Notes under the pieces: generated by a model
Database searches by the model: none
Told to the model about the DNA's origin: nothing
Seen by the model: only the letters and a program-made list of their open reading frames with translations
Position numbers and translations under genes: made by a program
In this document: one piece after another, positions 25,957-38,600 of the stretch
How positions within the stretch are numbered: position 1 is the stretch's first letter
Layout: each line of letters starts with the position of its first letter
Source of the DNA: Rotaria sp. Silwood1
Taxonomy: Eukaryota; Rotifera; Eurotatoria; Philodinida; Philodinidae
Direction: 5' to 3'
Assembly (NCBI GenBank): GCA_905250075.1
Contig: CAJNOP010000002.1
Coordinates: 5,631,565-5,695,564 of the forward strand
DNA: 64,000 bases

Positions 25957-28900
25957 CATTTATACTAAAAGAACATCTTTCTGGTAATATATTTAACAAA
26001 AAAAGTTTTATTTTTATATCTGTGGTTATGTATGTAGAATTTCATTGGATATATACATTTTATGACCATGAAATGAATAAGAGAAAAAAAAGGTTTTGTT
26101 GGAATTAAATAGCGAGCAGCATAATAAATATTATTCATAGAAAAAGAAACTAATATGTTATTAATTTGAAAACCCATTGTATTCAAAACATCTGTTTAGT
26201 TTTATTAGTCAAATTCTTCAACAACGTTTGTATTGTATAGATTTTTGTTTATTTTATCTAAAAAAATTTGAATCGGATTCGTTGATAATATCATCAACAG
26301 TTCAGATTAATAAATGCTGATTATAGAAATATTGTTCACGACCATTATTACTTAAATGACTTTGATAGATGTTCGTAACATTTCAACTAAAACAAAACAA
26401 ATTAAATTATTTTTGTAGTTTCCATCTATGAGTATCATAAATATAATAACAATGAGCAGGTTACGAAAGTATACGATATACATATTAGTTTTTTTTATCT
26501 CTTCTTGTATATCTTTGTATACATGAGCATATGACCTATTTTATAAAAATTCATCAATTTATTATTTCTACATCAAAATTTGATTTTTCAATATGTAATC
26601 ATTCAGTTACAAAACGATTTCTCTGAGGAGTGAACAGCAAACTTCAAGACTGAAACCCCTGCTGTTACCTCCTCGAGTTTATCACAGTTTGATTCATTTA
26701 TGTTTTTCTACAAAGTTGATTGTTTTTTTCGGTAACTTTAAGGCAATGATAATTTGTTGATAATGTATACTATTGTTCAATCAGAAGAGAGCAGTTGTAA
26801 TAAGACCATATTTCTAAATATTTGATTATTTTATCAAGTTTTACTCAAAAACTCGAGCAAATTAAAAATGATTATATAAAGAAATTTCTTCATTCGTATC
26901 AAACACTTTGAAATGCGTTATAAAGATAGAAACAAAACAATGAAAACGTAGTTCAAATAAAAAAACATTTCTGACTTTTTTCAAAATTTTTCTAGATGAA
27001 AATTGTTTTTGACTATTCACTGATATTTACGGGTGCTAAAACAATTTTATTATTAATATTAAAAATATTCAAACAAAGATGGTTCAGAGAAAGTTCACTA
27101 TTCGAAAAAAAAAAACTTTTGCTTCATTCTAACTATTGATATCAGGTGCCCTTTTTTTTATTGCATCATTACCGAATTTTTCACGTAAAAACTATGCTAA
27201 ATATGATGCTGAAAGTAAACAAATCTTCTCTGTCAATGAACTGGAAATTAAACATTCAAAAATCAAATCAATTATCTTACATATTAAAAATATTACACCA
27301 ACAATATTCAATTATGACAAATGTTATACATGTTCATATCAATCAATAAGCTAGGGAAATGATCAGCTCCCGTCGTCTGACGACGTTTTAAAAGATGTAA
27401 TTTTTGGTGATATAAAAATGTATCTTTCAAAAATTTTGCCTGTGAGCATTTAAAAGTCTATGGCATGCTAAGTTTCTCTAGGTCCAAATCCTGATTCCAC
27501 CACTGAAGTTCATTAGGAAGTAATAGTAATTAAAACGACTAGCACATACACTCAACAATATAATTTCTGTTTTCATTACAAACAAATCAACTTCGAATTT
27601 AGAACTAACCATATTGTGTTCTTTCTTTATTTCCTATCACCAAATCTTTATGGACGACTAGTTCTCATTAATTATGAAAAAATAATACATAAATTCAATC
27701 TTATGATAAATAACACACATAATAATGTCATTGTCTACTCTTTTACTACACAGACAATAAATCATACAATAAATTTTCTCGACACCTACACTCTAGAAAA
27801 CAAAATATTATCTATTTCTCTTAATGTCCATTGTCCATCAATAGCAGCATATAATAAAAACTCACTGTTATCTTCTCAACTTTCATTTTGTTTCTTAAAA
27901 TAAAAAGAATCTTCAACGATCATTTCCAATATCCTTATTCAAAGATAAATCTTGAAAAACAAAACCAAGATAAAAGAATATTTTTTATTATACATATAGA
28001 ACAAATTAATGTCATCGTCTTAGCTTACTTAAATACACACACATGGACAACAAATGTATCTCAATTTATGTATATATGTATATTGTAGATGAAAGGAATA
28101 AATGGTACTACAATTTGTGTTAATGAGACATGTCAATTGTTATACATGAATCAATACAACAAATCATTACATTGATTAAGAAAAAAAATGACAAAAATTT
28201 CATTCTATTCTCATATTCATTAATGTAAAAAAAAAATTAATTTTTTTCCTGTCAGTTTTCAAATACAAGTGATATTATTGTTCTATATTTAGGATAAAAT
28301 GTAATATTTCTCTCACTCTCCCTCTCGTTATGTCTCACATATAGATTGGCTAATCAAAAAAACTTTCATAGACGCAGCACCAATAGAATATTCTTCATTC
28401 TTCTTTCTCATATTAATTCCTATATCTATGTTCTAGTAATCTCCATCTAAGACACATACAGAATGCTCCAGTATTCTTTTTTCCTTATTACCAATAAATA
28501 ATTGACCAATCAGCAATGAATATGCTATAAAGAGAAGCAGAAAAAAAGAAATGTTCTTTTTTTTCTTTTTCTTCTTCTCTCTCGCCTACAAGTAAAAGGC
28601 AAAAAAAGGCATCTATATTGCATATCTAATTGAAGACGTGTGCGAAACAACTACTGGTTATACTTGTATTGCATTTGTCTTTGTGTTGTATACTCACCAG
28701 GCTTACACCAACAACATCAAGAAACAAGAAGAAAAAAAAGAGAGAAGATCTTTATACAAGATGCTTACCAGATGAACCTAATCGTTTACATCTGACAAGC
28801 AAATAACAAACATAAACAGGCAAGTGAAATGAGTAAAGAAAGAAAACTCTTCGGATCATGCAACATACAATATGATATGGTTTCAATTAACAATTAAGTT

Positions 28901-29092
28901 TATCAGAATAATAATAATAATAGACAGAAGTAATAATAATTTAATTTAGAAGTTTTATTTATCACACAAGGAAAAAAAAACAAAACAAAACAAAAACTAA
29001 AAAAAACGAAAAACAAAATTTTGTTTCTTTTTTTTCTTTTTAGTTGAAAAAAAAAAATAAAAAAAAAATAACTTCTTTCATTCTCCTTCTCT
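25957..29092. other. spacer upstream of Twist
   Basis: About 3.1 kb with no supported gene. Open frames near 27136-28088 are AT-biased, lack domains and mostly begin at non-ATG codons. The last 250 bp are an A-rich leader directly before the Twist start codon. Given the developmental gene downstream, enhancers are plausible, but no specific site can be defended. Confidence 0.5.
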
Positions 29093-29759
29093 ATGGATTC
29101 TAATTCATCATCGACACTTCTTCAACATCAAACATTTATAAATACATTTATTAAAAGTGAATATACATCATCAAATAATCAACAATATCCATTAACAATT
29201 TATCCGTTAACATCAATGAGTAGTGGTGGAAGTGATTCAAGTTTAAGTTCACCATCAACACCAATGCATATTGATGAAAATTATCTTGATATGTCAACAA
29301 ATAATTTAAATAATGAAAATCATTTAGTAGAATCATCAAATAATAATAATAATACACATCATCAACGACGTACACGTCGTACAACACGTTTATCACGTCG
29401 ATTAAATAATCAACCATATCCTTCAACATCATCATCATCACATCGTATATCATCAAAAAGACGACAACAACAACAACAAACAATGTCACAAGATGATGTA
29501 CAAAATCAACGTGCTATTGCTAATGTACGTGAAAGACAACGTACACAATCATTAAATGATGCATTTGCACATCTTCGTCATATTATTCCAACATTACCAT
29601 CAGATAAATTATCAAAAATTCAAACATTAAAATTAGCAACACGTTATATTGATTTTCTCTATCAAATTTTACGTACAGATGAACAACAAGCTTCATCATC
29701 AAATATACCATCAACACAACAAACTTCAACATCACAACTTCAACAACAGCAGCAGCAGC

Positions 29760-29790
<31 letters not shown>

Positions 29791-29974
29791 GCAACAGCAT
29801 ACACTTGATACAGAATCATCACCATCATCACAACAAAATGAACGTACATTAAGCTATGCATTTAGTGTATGGCGTATGGAAGGTGCTTGGTCTGCTAATG
29901 GTAATGCAAGTAATGGACAACAAACATCAATCAGTAATGGATCATTTTCTCCTGATGATTATCAAGAAAACTAA
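29093..29974 (+). CDS. twist: Twist-family bHLH transcription factor
   Basis: Class II bHLH factor that binds E-boxes as a dimer and specifies mesoderm and muscle in animals. Single exon, 293 aa. The N-terminus is Ser/Asn-rich, followed by an Arg-rich stretch (about 92-124). The bHLH is at about 139-193: basic part [20 protein letters not shown], then [19 protein letters not shown] and [10 protein letters not shown], the Twist signature almost unchanged. The C-terminus has [15 protein letters not shown], the WR (Twist) box. Nineteen glutamines (217-235) lie between bHLH and WR box. Bdelloid or other rotifer origin cannot be told from the domain itself. The gene is convergent with RFX. Confidence 0.96.
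29741..29797 (+). repeat. CAA/CAG polyglutamine tract in Twist
   Basis: Nineteen glutamine codons, six CAG and thirteen CAA, between the bHLH and the WR box. The mixed codons interrupt the repeat and should slow slippage. Confidence 0.9.
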
Positions 29975-31320
29975 CAATATGTATATAATCAACTCTCCAC
30001 AGGGTGTGAGTTCTTTCTTCATCTTGTCAAATTTTTTTAATCATTATAGCTTTCTCTCATCATATTGTTGTTCTTTTTTTTTTTTTTTGCTTTTTTGTTT
30101 TCTTGTTGTTGTTGTTCTTTCTTTGACGAATGAAGATCTAAAGAATTTATTCTTGATTTTTGTTTTCTATTTCATGCAGAGAAAGTAAGTCAAGAAACAC
30201 AAAAGAGCGCGTTAGAATTATATCAAAGTATAATACAAAAGAAATCTATGTTGATTTTTCATTTAAATAAATTTGATAAGAAGACTTTCTTTTTTTCAAA
30301 TCAGAATTTTTCATTAGGGAATTCTTAATTTGTTAAATTTCTAGTGAAGTGATGAGTTGATCAATGATAAGATTGTTATTCGATCTTATTCTCGTTTCTC
30401 CATTCATTCTCTATTTTATTTAACCATATTCGAAAACGACAACATTGACTTGTCTAATTCTTATCAAACCTTGATGGTATCTTCATTCTACTGTGTGCAT
30501 ATACATAAACGAGTCTCTATGGACAACTGCATATGTCGACAGCTGATGATGATGTTCAATCGAAAGAACAGATTTTGAAGAAGAAGAAAAAAAAAATGAC
30601 GAGATAAGTCAATTGAAATGCTTGAAAAATAAGTATGAATTAGTGTTAACTGCACTTGTTTATCTAGCCGGGAGGAGAAAAGCAAGACGAGTCGACATTT
30701 GAGTATAGACGTGCGTATGCATTCTCGTATATATGTGAAAGAACAATAATATAAACATAAGACATAACCAGTAAAAGCAGCAGCAATGATCTGCAGATGT
30801 GAGACATGCAAATTGTTACTCATCTCAGATTATCAATACGGATTCATACTTGTTATTATACTGAACAATTAATAATCTATCGATTGAGTTAACATGTGAA
30901 ATGTCTAAGTAAAGGTCACTATTTTGAGAAGAATACACATATACACCAAAAAAATCAAACTAACATGCTGCGAATGTGACTTATGTATGCATCCTATGTG
31001 TTAGCTTATTTCGAAGAAGATGATGATGATGATGATGATGATGTTGGTGATAATGATCATTTTTGACATGTTGGTGTGGTATCGTGAATGATAAGTTCGA
31101 TATTAAAATGAAATAATACTCATCGATCATAAATTTAATTGACTTATACAATGGCAGAGGAATGAAACAAAAAAAAAACGAAGAGAAAGAGATTTGCTTG
31201 ATGAGAAACAGATGAGACGAAGAAGAACATATTTCAAAAAATAAATGATCTGTCTTTTTCGTTTTTTTTTTTTTGAATAAAATATTCTTTTGTGTTTTGT
31301 TTCTTTTTTTTTGTACTTGT
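29975..31320. other. Twist-RFX convergent spacer
   Basis: Holds the two 3' UTRs. Poly-T runs occur after Twist, and a (GAT)n tract lies at about 31018-31044. No gene is supported. Confidence 0.55.
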
Positions 31321-34300
31321 TTAAAATATTTCATTTGATAATGGTTGTAAATCTTCAAATATATATGAAAATGAATTTGTTATTGTTTCATTTGGTAAAA
31401 TAAAATCATCAATTTGAACAGGTGATAAAGGTTTAAGAATATTTCTATGATCATTAAAATCATCTGATAAACTTTCAAAATCATCATCAATATCATCATC
31501 ATTAAAAAAATATTGATAATTTTTATTCATTAAATATTTTTGTTGTTGTTGTTCATTATTTATATTTTCAATAACTAAATTAATTATTGATTGATTTAAA
31601 TAAAATGATATTTTTTGTTCAATACGATAATAAAGATATTCTTCAATAAATAATTGTAATAAATGAAATGAACCAAGTGATGTACCATAATGTAATGTTA
31701 ATTCACGTAATATTAATGTACAATAAAAATTTGTTTTTAATAAAAATTGTCGAGCATTATATATATATTCTTTTGTATTATTATATAAAATTAAATAATC
31801 ATCTAATAATGTATCAATAAATGTTGTCCAATTATTTATTGTTAACATTGTTTGACATTGAAATAAATTTTTAAAACATTGTTCAATTTTAATAAATAAA
31901 TTTAAATCACATTCAATTAACCAATTTATTTGTTCATGTAAATCATTAAAATTTATATGTGTTAAATCATTTGACATTGTTATTAAACGTGATGATTGTA
32001 AAAACATTGTTTGAACAGTTAAAGATAAATGATTTAATGATGTATAACGTAATAATATTGAACTAAATGCTTGAGTATATTGAATAAGTATTGATTTTAA
32101 TGGATCATATAAATGTTCAATTGTATGTATTAACCAATATGATATATTATTTGCTATTGTACGAATAGCTTCCTATATATATATGAGAAAGAAACAATAT
32201 AGAAAATTTCAGAAAAACAATCAAAACATACAATTGTTGTTTGTGTTAGAGATATAAGAACATTAGGAAAATAACTATCGATTATTGTTTGATAAAATTT
32301 TGAATAAAATAAACGAATTTGATCAAGAATAAATGGTAATGTACATATACGATTAAATTTCCAAATTATCATTGGATCTTAAATAAATGGAAAAAATTTT
32401 ATAGATAATATCAAACAGAGATGTTTCTTCGAAAAGTTAATTATTTTGTCTAGAAACTATTCACTCACCACTTATTTTAGAGATGAAACCGATATCGATA
32501 CAGATTTAAACCTGGTCATTCGTTGATAGACCGGCCGTTACAGCTGTGTCTTATTTAATCTATATTAAATAAGATGCATACTTATAGCTAATGAGATTTT
32601 TATCAAATAATATTTGCAGAAATGTGAATAGATTTTTTCTTTTAATATTTTTCCTTTTTGCATTAAGAAATCCAATTCAAATTTTTAACTATTTTTCGTG
32701 TATATGAATGCATTGATAATGTATTAGAATTAGAATTTTGTGCTCGTTTAGAATCACTACGTAGAATTTTTTCTATGACCTTTCCAGGCAAGCTACAAAA
32801 TTTTATTGATTATATTGGAAGATGCAGAAAATAGTACTCTATAAAGCAGCATATTTGAATGAAATCCTTTTTAAACTCATGGAGTATAGTAAAAGCTTTT
32901 ATAAAGTTTCTATTTCCAGTTTTCGTCTTTTCCAAAACAAAATGATCCTTCGTCACAATTTGATCATATTCTGGTGTATTAACCAAAACTCTTTATTCTT
33001 GTGTTATATTGTAGAATAGACATCACCTTCCGATACTGTGTATTTATAAAACCTAATTAATATCTACAGGAATCAGACTTGTTAAGATTTTGGCCTCTCC
33101 AGAAATTTTCTTTTTCCTTCATGCCAAGATTTACTTATAAATGAATTGCCAAACATCAGAGAAAAATTCTAAGTATCTATTCTAAAAAAGCACCTAATCA
33201 TCATTTTACTATACTTTATCTTCTTCTTTGTCACAGGCTATGAAATTTTATGTAAGACATCAAATTAAACATGGTTGATGAAAAATGATCCTATTTTATG
33301 ATTTGCTTCAGACTTATTTCTTGTTCTTAAGAAATTGTTATGAGCTGCTATCTAATTGCTTGTTATATGTTTGATTCAATGAATGAAAGAGTCAAGTACT
33401 CGTCGATAATATAAGGAGAAGCCTTTTTAATCTAACTCTGTTACTTATTTAGATTGAGAAAATAAACGAATAATTCAGTATGACTGCAACTCTCCACTCA
33501 ATATGATTTCGTATTATTCAAAATACCAAATGAGAAAGCCAAAAATACAGTTAAGTGTATCTAGCATTGTAATCATACCGAATTACTAGTTTATTTTCTC
33601 AATAAATGAAAATATCGAAATATATGTTAATTCGAAATCAAAAGTCTGTCGAACTTTCTTATGTTGTTTTGTAAAACAAAAAAAAACACGTGATACCATT
33701 ATTTGTTAAATCATTTGCTTGTGAATAATTTATATTCGTAAGTGACCAAAATTGTTGAATTAATTTTTCAATCAAATCATATTGAAATTTTAGAAATGCT
33801 TGATGAAGTTTTGTTGAATAATCATCATGAGTTTTTTGAAAAATTTTTATATCATTCATTGTTATTTCGGATGGTAATTCATTCGATATTAATGTATCAT
33901 GTGGAAATAAAAAGTCAACTGATGAGTGATTATTATGATTATGAGTATTATTATTATTATTATTATTGATCTGCGTAGATAATGGTGAAAAAATATTTTC
34001 ATTAGGTGACATATTCAAATGAACTGATTGATTATCAAAATCATAATTTATATTTGATAAAAGTAATAAATCACCATCGAAAGGCATTTGTTTTATTAAT
34101 GCTGACGATGATTTAACTTGTATACCATAATAATGATATTTTGAATTACCTCTTTGATTTAGAAGAAAAATCTATTAGCACAAATCATGCAGAATAAATA
34201 TGTGAAACACGATGTCGTTCGTCTTACTAATCACAGAGAAACTGTTTGATTCCATCTATATTCGGGACACATTTTTTTTCACCATCAATTTTACTTTATT

Positions 34301-34949
34301 CTCGAGAAATACGATAAAGAAGCGTTATAGTGAGACATTAATGATATATGATCTGTGATCGTATATCAACAGCAGAGGGCATTGTTAAGGCATCTGTCAC
34401 GGTGTGTGACGTTTCTATGGTTGTGTTGTTGCAAAGATATCTGTGATCAACCGTTTCAAGTGTATCTGTCAAGTCTGTGATGTGCCACTTGTAACATGTT
34501 CAATATTACTCATTGCTAAGCTATTCGGAATGTCTGTGGGGAGGGCATAAGTCCAAATTGTTAACCCTATACTTCAACATTTCTTTAAAGTCGTGTTTCA
34601 CAAGTAAGTAAATTCATGAGAAACATTGCTTTTTTTCTTGTTCGAATAATTACCGAGTGCCTAATCGACGAGTCTTTAAACCAAGAAAAACTGAATGAAT
34701 TAATTTTCCAAAACTAGCTGGATTAAGTGCTTCTACTTTAAGACCAAGGCAATGTTCAAGATAGAAATTATATAATATTGAACGACGTATTGAACTACCT
34801 TCAGCTGGTTCAAAATTATCCACAAGCCATTGAACAGTAGTAGCTATTTATATTAAAATTTCATCTTTTTCAAAAGTTTGATATGTCTCTTTACACATAC
34901 GTGTTGCATGATCTTTACACCATCGTTCAATTAATTGATCACTTGACAT
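31321..34949 (-). CDS. RFX-family transcription factor (RFX1/2/3 type)
   Basis: Winged-helix factor binding X-box motifs; RFX1-3 proteins drive ciliary genes. Five exons on the minus strand: 34949-34901, 34843-34654, 34151-33697, 32377-32232, 32172-31321; 563 aa, all phases closing. The RFX DNA-binding domain (about 18-93) has NPASFGKLIHSVFLGLKTRR then GNSKYHYYGIQVK. Domains B/C and dimerisation follow: LRYTSLNHL, ARQFLLKTNFY and LGSFHLLQLFIEEYLYYRIE (about 446-465). The C-terminus is acidic. The DNA-binding domain begins almost at the chosen ATG, so the long N-terminal activation region of vertebrate RFX1-3 is absent or lies in unseen upstream exons. Intron 3 is 1.3 kb, intron 2 is 502 bp. 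Confidence 0.92.
32378..33696 (-). other. RFX intron 3 (1.3 kb)
   Basis: The intron separates the DBD exon from the dimerisation exons. Donor GTATCA at 33696 and the acceptor at 32378 were fixed by phase and by joining NNG to ATCCA as Asp-Pro. No nested gene was recognised. Confidence 0.6.
34152..34653 (-). other. RFX intron 2, less AT-rich insert
   Basis: Splits the DNA-binding domain. The middle (about 34330-34560) is visibly richer in G and C than other introns and repeats the word CTGTGAT/CTGTCA. It may be an inserted repeat, but I see no terminal inverted repeats. Confidence 0.4.
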
Positions 34950-35617
34950 TGTTAGCTATTTTACAAGATTTGTTTCATTATAGTCAAGAATAAAAGCGCT
35001 TTAATTATATATCTACATATATTTATAAAAGTTCGCGCAAGATTGATATATATATATATATATACATGTTTAGTGTCATTTCTGTTCCATTTCCAGTTCA
35101 TTGGTGATCAAAAGTCGATATCTTCATTTGATAAAAAAAATAAACAAATCATCGATGACAAGCAGGAAGAAAGTAAGTATGAATAAAATGTAATCATGAT
35201 TATTTTTATTATGATAGAAAAGAGACGAACAGTTTTGTTTATATATCAGTATGATCATTTGATATTAAAAAGAAAAAAAAATAAACTATAAGATATCGAA
35301 ATAGTGAATTTTCTTTCTTTTTTTTTTTGTATTTAGTATCTCTTTCATCCATGTATGACATACTGTGTTGATCAAAAGAGATAAAGCACCATTTGAACAA
35401 ATAAATACATGCAGAGATCAAAACTCAGAAAAACATGTTTTTTTTTTTCCTTCAGTATTAATTCGGAATTTTTTTATTAATATCAACATATATTTTATTT
35501 TCCTGATATAATACAATATAAAGACACAAAAAAAAAACATTATATTTAGAAAAAAAATATTATTGCTGAACTGTATTATAAAAATCACATATATAGATTT
35601 GTTCCTATTATCAAAAT
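34950..35617. other. RFX-Epac spacer
   Basis: 668 bp between the RFX start and the Epac stop, same strand. It holds a TA-repeat near 35047-35063 and A/T runs. It would contain the RFX promoter and Epac 3' UTR. No gene is seen. Confidence 0.5.
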
Positions 35618-38600
35618 CTATGTTTGACGTGGTTCTAATTTATTGGATAATTGATTTAGAATACGTTGATTATCAATAACATTCATTTCACTAGAAGAAA
35701 ATAAAATGAGAAATATTAATCTTCTCAATATGTTATAAATGTTTATACATACCGAACATATTCTTGAATTTCTGAAAGGTTTTTTGCTCCTTGTGGTACT
35801 TGTAATTCTATGAAAAGAAAATATTATTCAATAAAAAAAAAAAAACTGAAATGTGTTAGAATTCAACTTCATACAAATGTTTCAATACATCCTTTGCACT
35901 CAACCAACATCTTCACATAGAATGCAATATACTTAGTCTCTAATTAGACATCGATCGTTAGAGCCCATCGGGTCCATCTAATTACAAATCTGAGATTGGA
36001 CACTAGCATTGATATATAAGTGAAATATATTCTATCAAATGAAAATGTCATTAATAATTCGATGTAAAATAATAGTCGTACTAATCTAATCTACTTATAT
36101 TCAGATGCCATGACTATAGGCTAGATGGAATTTAACAGATTAAGTTTTTTCATCTATCTATATATCAAATATTTTATGACTTACGTAATGTTTGACTGCG
36201 ACATATTTTTAATGTACGCATTGTATGTGATAACATTCTCTATATTGGAAAAAGATAATCAATATATAAACTTAAATTGAATAAAGATTTAAAAAGTTAA
36301 TTGTTACCATTTTTTCAAAATTCACTAAACCTTCAATTAAATAAGTTTTATTGCCTTCATGTGTAAACGTTAAATCTAGACAAAAATTCAAAAGTAAATT
36401 TAAATAAAACAAAAACTTCATGAATATATATGAAAAACAAACCTTTAAGTAAAAGTGGCATAAAAAGTATAGTTGGTGGTGTTAATTTTGTTAATGTTGA
36501 ACGATAAACTCGATGATTACGTGATGGATCCATTAAAGTTTCAAATTCGGAAAACATACGTTTAATTTTACTTGGTAATCTCTATTATTAAAAGAATATA
36601 TTATTTATATTTAAACAACTATATTTCATATCAATCACTTACTTCCCAAGTTAAAGATAATCGACTAACAGCAATATTACTAAGACCCATTACAACAGCA
36701 AAAAATGAATTAAGATTTCGATATTCTTTACAACTAATTAATAACAAAAAAAAAAATGAGATAAAAAACCATTCGTCAATCTATTGAATTCATTTAAACT
36801 TACTAAGATGCAAGTTTAATAAATTTTCTTAAAAGTTGTACACGTTTACCAGGACTTGGTGTTAAACATATTTCTGTTACAATCCAATATTGAATTTCAT
36901 TAAATCGTCTCATAAATATATCTAAATTTGCTGTTATTTTTCCATATTTATATCGACCAAATACTTGATAGAGAAGTTCATGCTATGGGAAAGACGAGAA
37001 AAGTTTTTTTCAATAAGAAACAAAACTAAATATTGAATCATACTTGATTAATAGCCATAAATAATTCATAATCATGCATTGTAATAGCATAAGCAAGTTC
37101 TTTTGAACCAAACATTTCTAATTTTTGCCATGTACCACGTTGTGGACCTTCTTGTTCAGGCAAAGGTACCTAAATTCAAATTAATTTTAATCTTTCCATT
37201 GATAAATAAAAGAAAACAATAGTAAATTTGTCGAGAAAACTCATAAATATGATTTTCCTTTTTAAATGAGAATAACAGCAACTAAATTTCTTTCATTTTT
37301 ACTACAGGATATAAGACTATCAACGTACAAAGATCGTTCCCATTCATGGAAAGATTGTGATAGAGTTGAAAAACAAAACCCGATGAAATAGTTCTCTTTC
37401 ACAGTATCACTCTATAAATGACAATCATCGGTTATGTAGAATTTCGACAATTTATAAAAATCTCGACGACAAAACAGATTGTTGAAATTTCGATTGACTG
37501 ATGAATCATAGTGGAATGAGACAAGAATATCGATGTAGCTCTATAATTTCGACATTTTGTCTCATTTTCCGCAGAAATTTAGGCAATCTTTTTATTGTCA
37601 AAAGTTCGCCAGAAATTGGACAAAATGTCAAGCCTCAAATGATGAAATTCCTGTTTACACAACGACCGATGTTTATTGCTCATTTCAAATTAGGAAAGAC
37701 TATCAACATTTTTCAAAGGGGTTTTCACCGGAACGACATAGAAACTTTCAGTGACAATCACAAGAGATGTCAATCGGTTTAACATTTTATCGATCATAAA
37801 GTTTATAGGAACCATTTAATAGAATGAACATGAAGAAAACTTCACAAATAAATATGAGAAATTTTAATTTATTCAAAGTTTCTAATTTTAATGAAAAAGA
37901 ATTATTTATTTGTTTTATATTGTTGACTTTAACTGATGAAAAAATTTTAATTTATTATCTTTTGAAGTTAACTATTAAGATTAAGTTCTTTGCTCTGATA
38001 TTTTCATCAAATTTGGATGTAAATTCAATATCTTTTAGAATTGTTTTTACTTTGGAATTGTAGAAACTCGTAGTTTTCATTTAAATTCATTGGAAATTTC
38101 TTTGAAAGTACTTATTGCAATGGGAAATAATTCTATTGAGATTTGATTGAACTCTTCTAGTATCTGTAAAATACATATTTAGGCCATCACGTCTAAAATA
38201 TTTTCTATTTTGAACACAATTGGAATATTTTTTTTTAATGAGTTAATGAGTCTATTCTACATAATCTACTTTTCACCCTTTTATTTAAAAGGAAACAACA
38301 CCACTAATCTAATGAAAAAGTATTTTCTATATTTATTTTACAGAGTATCTGAAAGAGTCCGTGCGGAAATTTCATGTCAATAATTCTAAAATAGTTGACA
38401 CTAGTTACATATTTTTAAAAATCATATTATAGTATATTCTGTGAAGTTTTGTTTGGAATATTTTAGATAAATGTCTATGCTTATCATTATTAGAATAAAA
38501 ATAGTTTTGTTAATAGTCAAAATTTACGTCATTGATTGTTGTTAAAAGACAAATACAAATTGACTTTGGCATACAGATGTCAGATATAGACTACTTTAGA

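Noticed and set aside
27136-28088. Three consecutive plus-strand frames of 66-95 residues
   Set aside because: AT-biased, mostly non-ATG starts, no domain and no splice signals joining them.
29151-29489. Minus-strand frames over Twist rich in Val/Met/Tyr
   Set aside because: Antisense shadows of the Asn/Ser/Gln-rich Twist coding strand.
5522-32538. Shared 12-mer TAGACCGGCCGT at 5522 and 32527
   Set aside because: A single 12-bp match between two places in 64 kb is expected by chance, and the flanks do not align.
37501-37782. 93-residue plus-strand frame inside the Epac intron
   Set aside because: No recognisable protein and no matching exon; probably random or repeat-derived.
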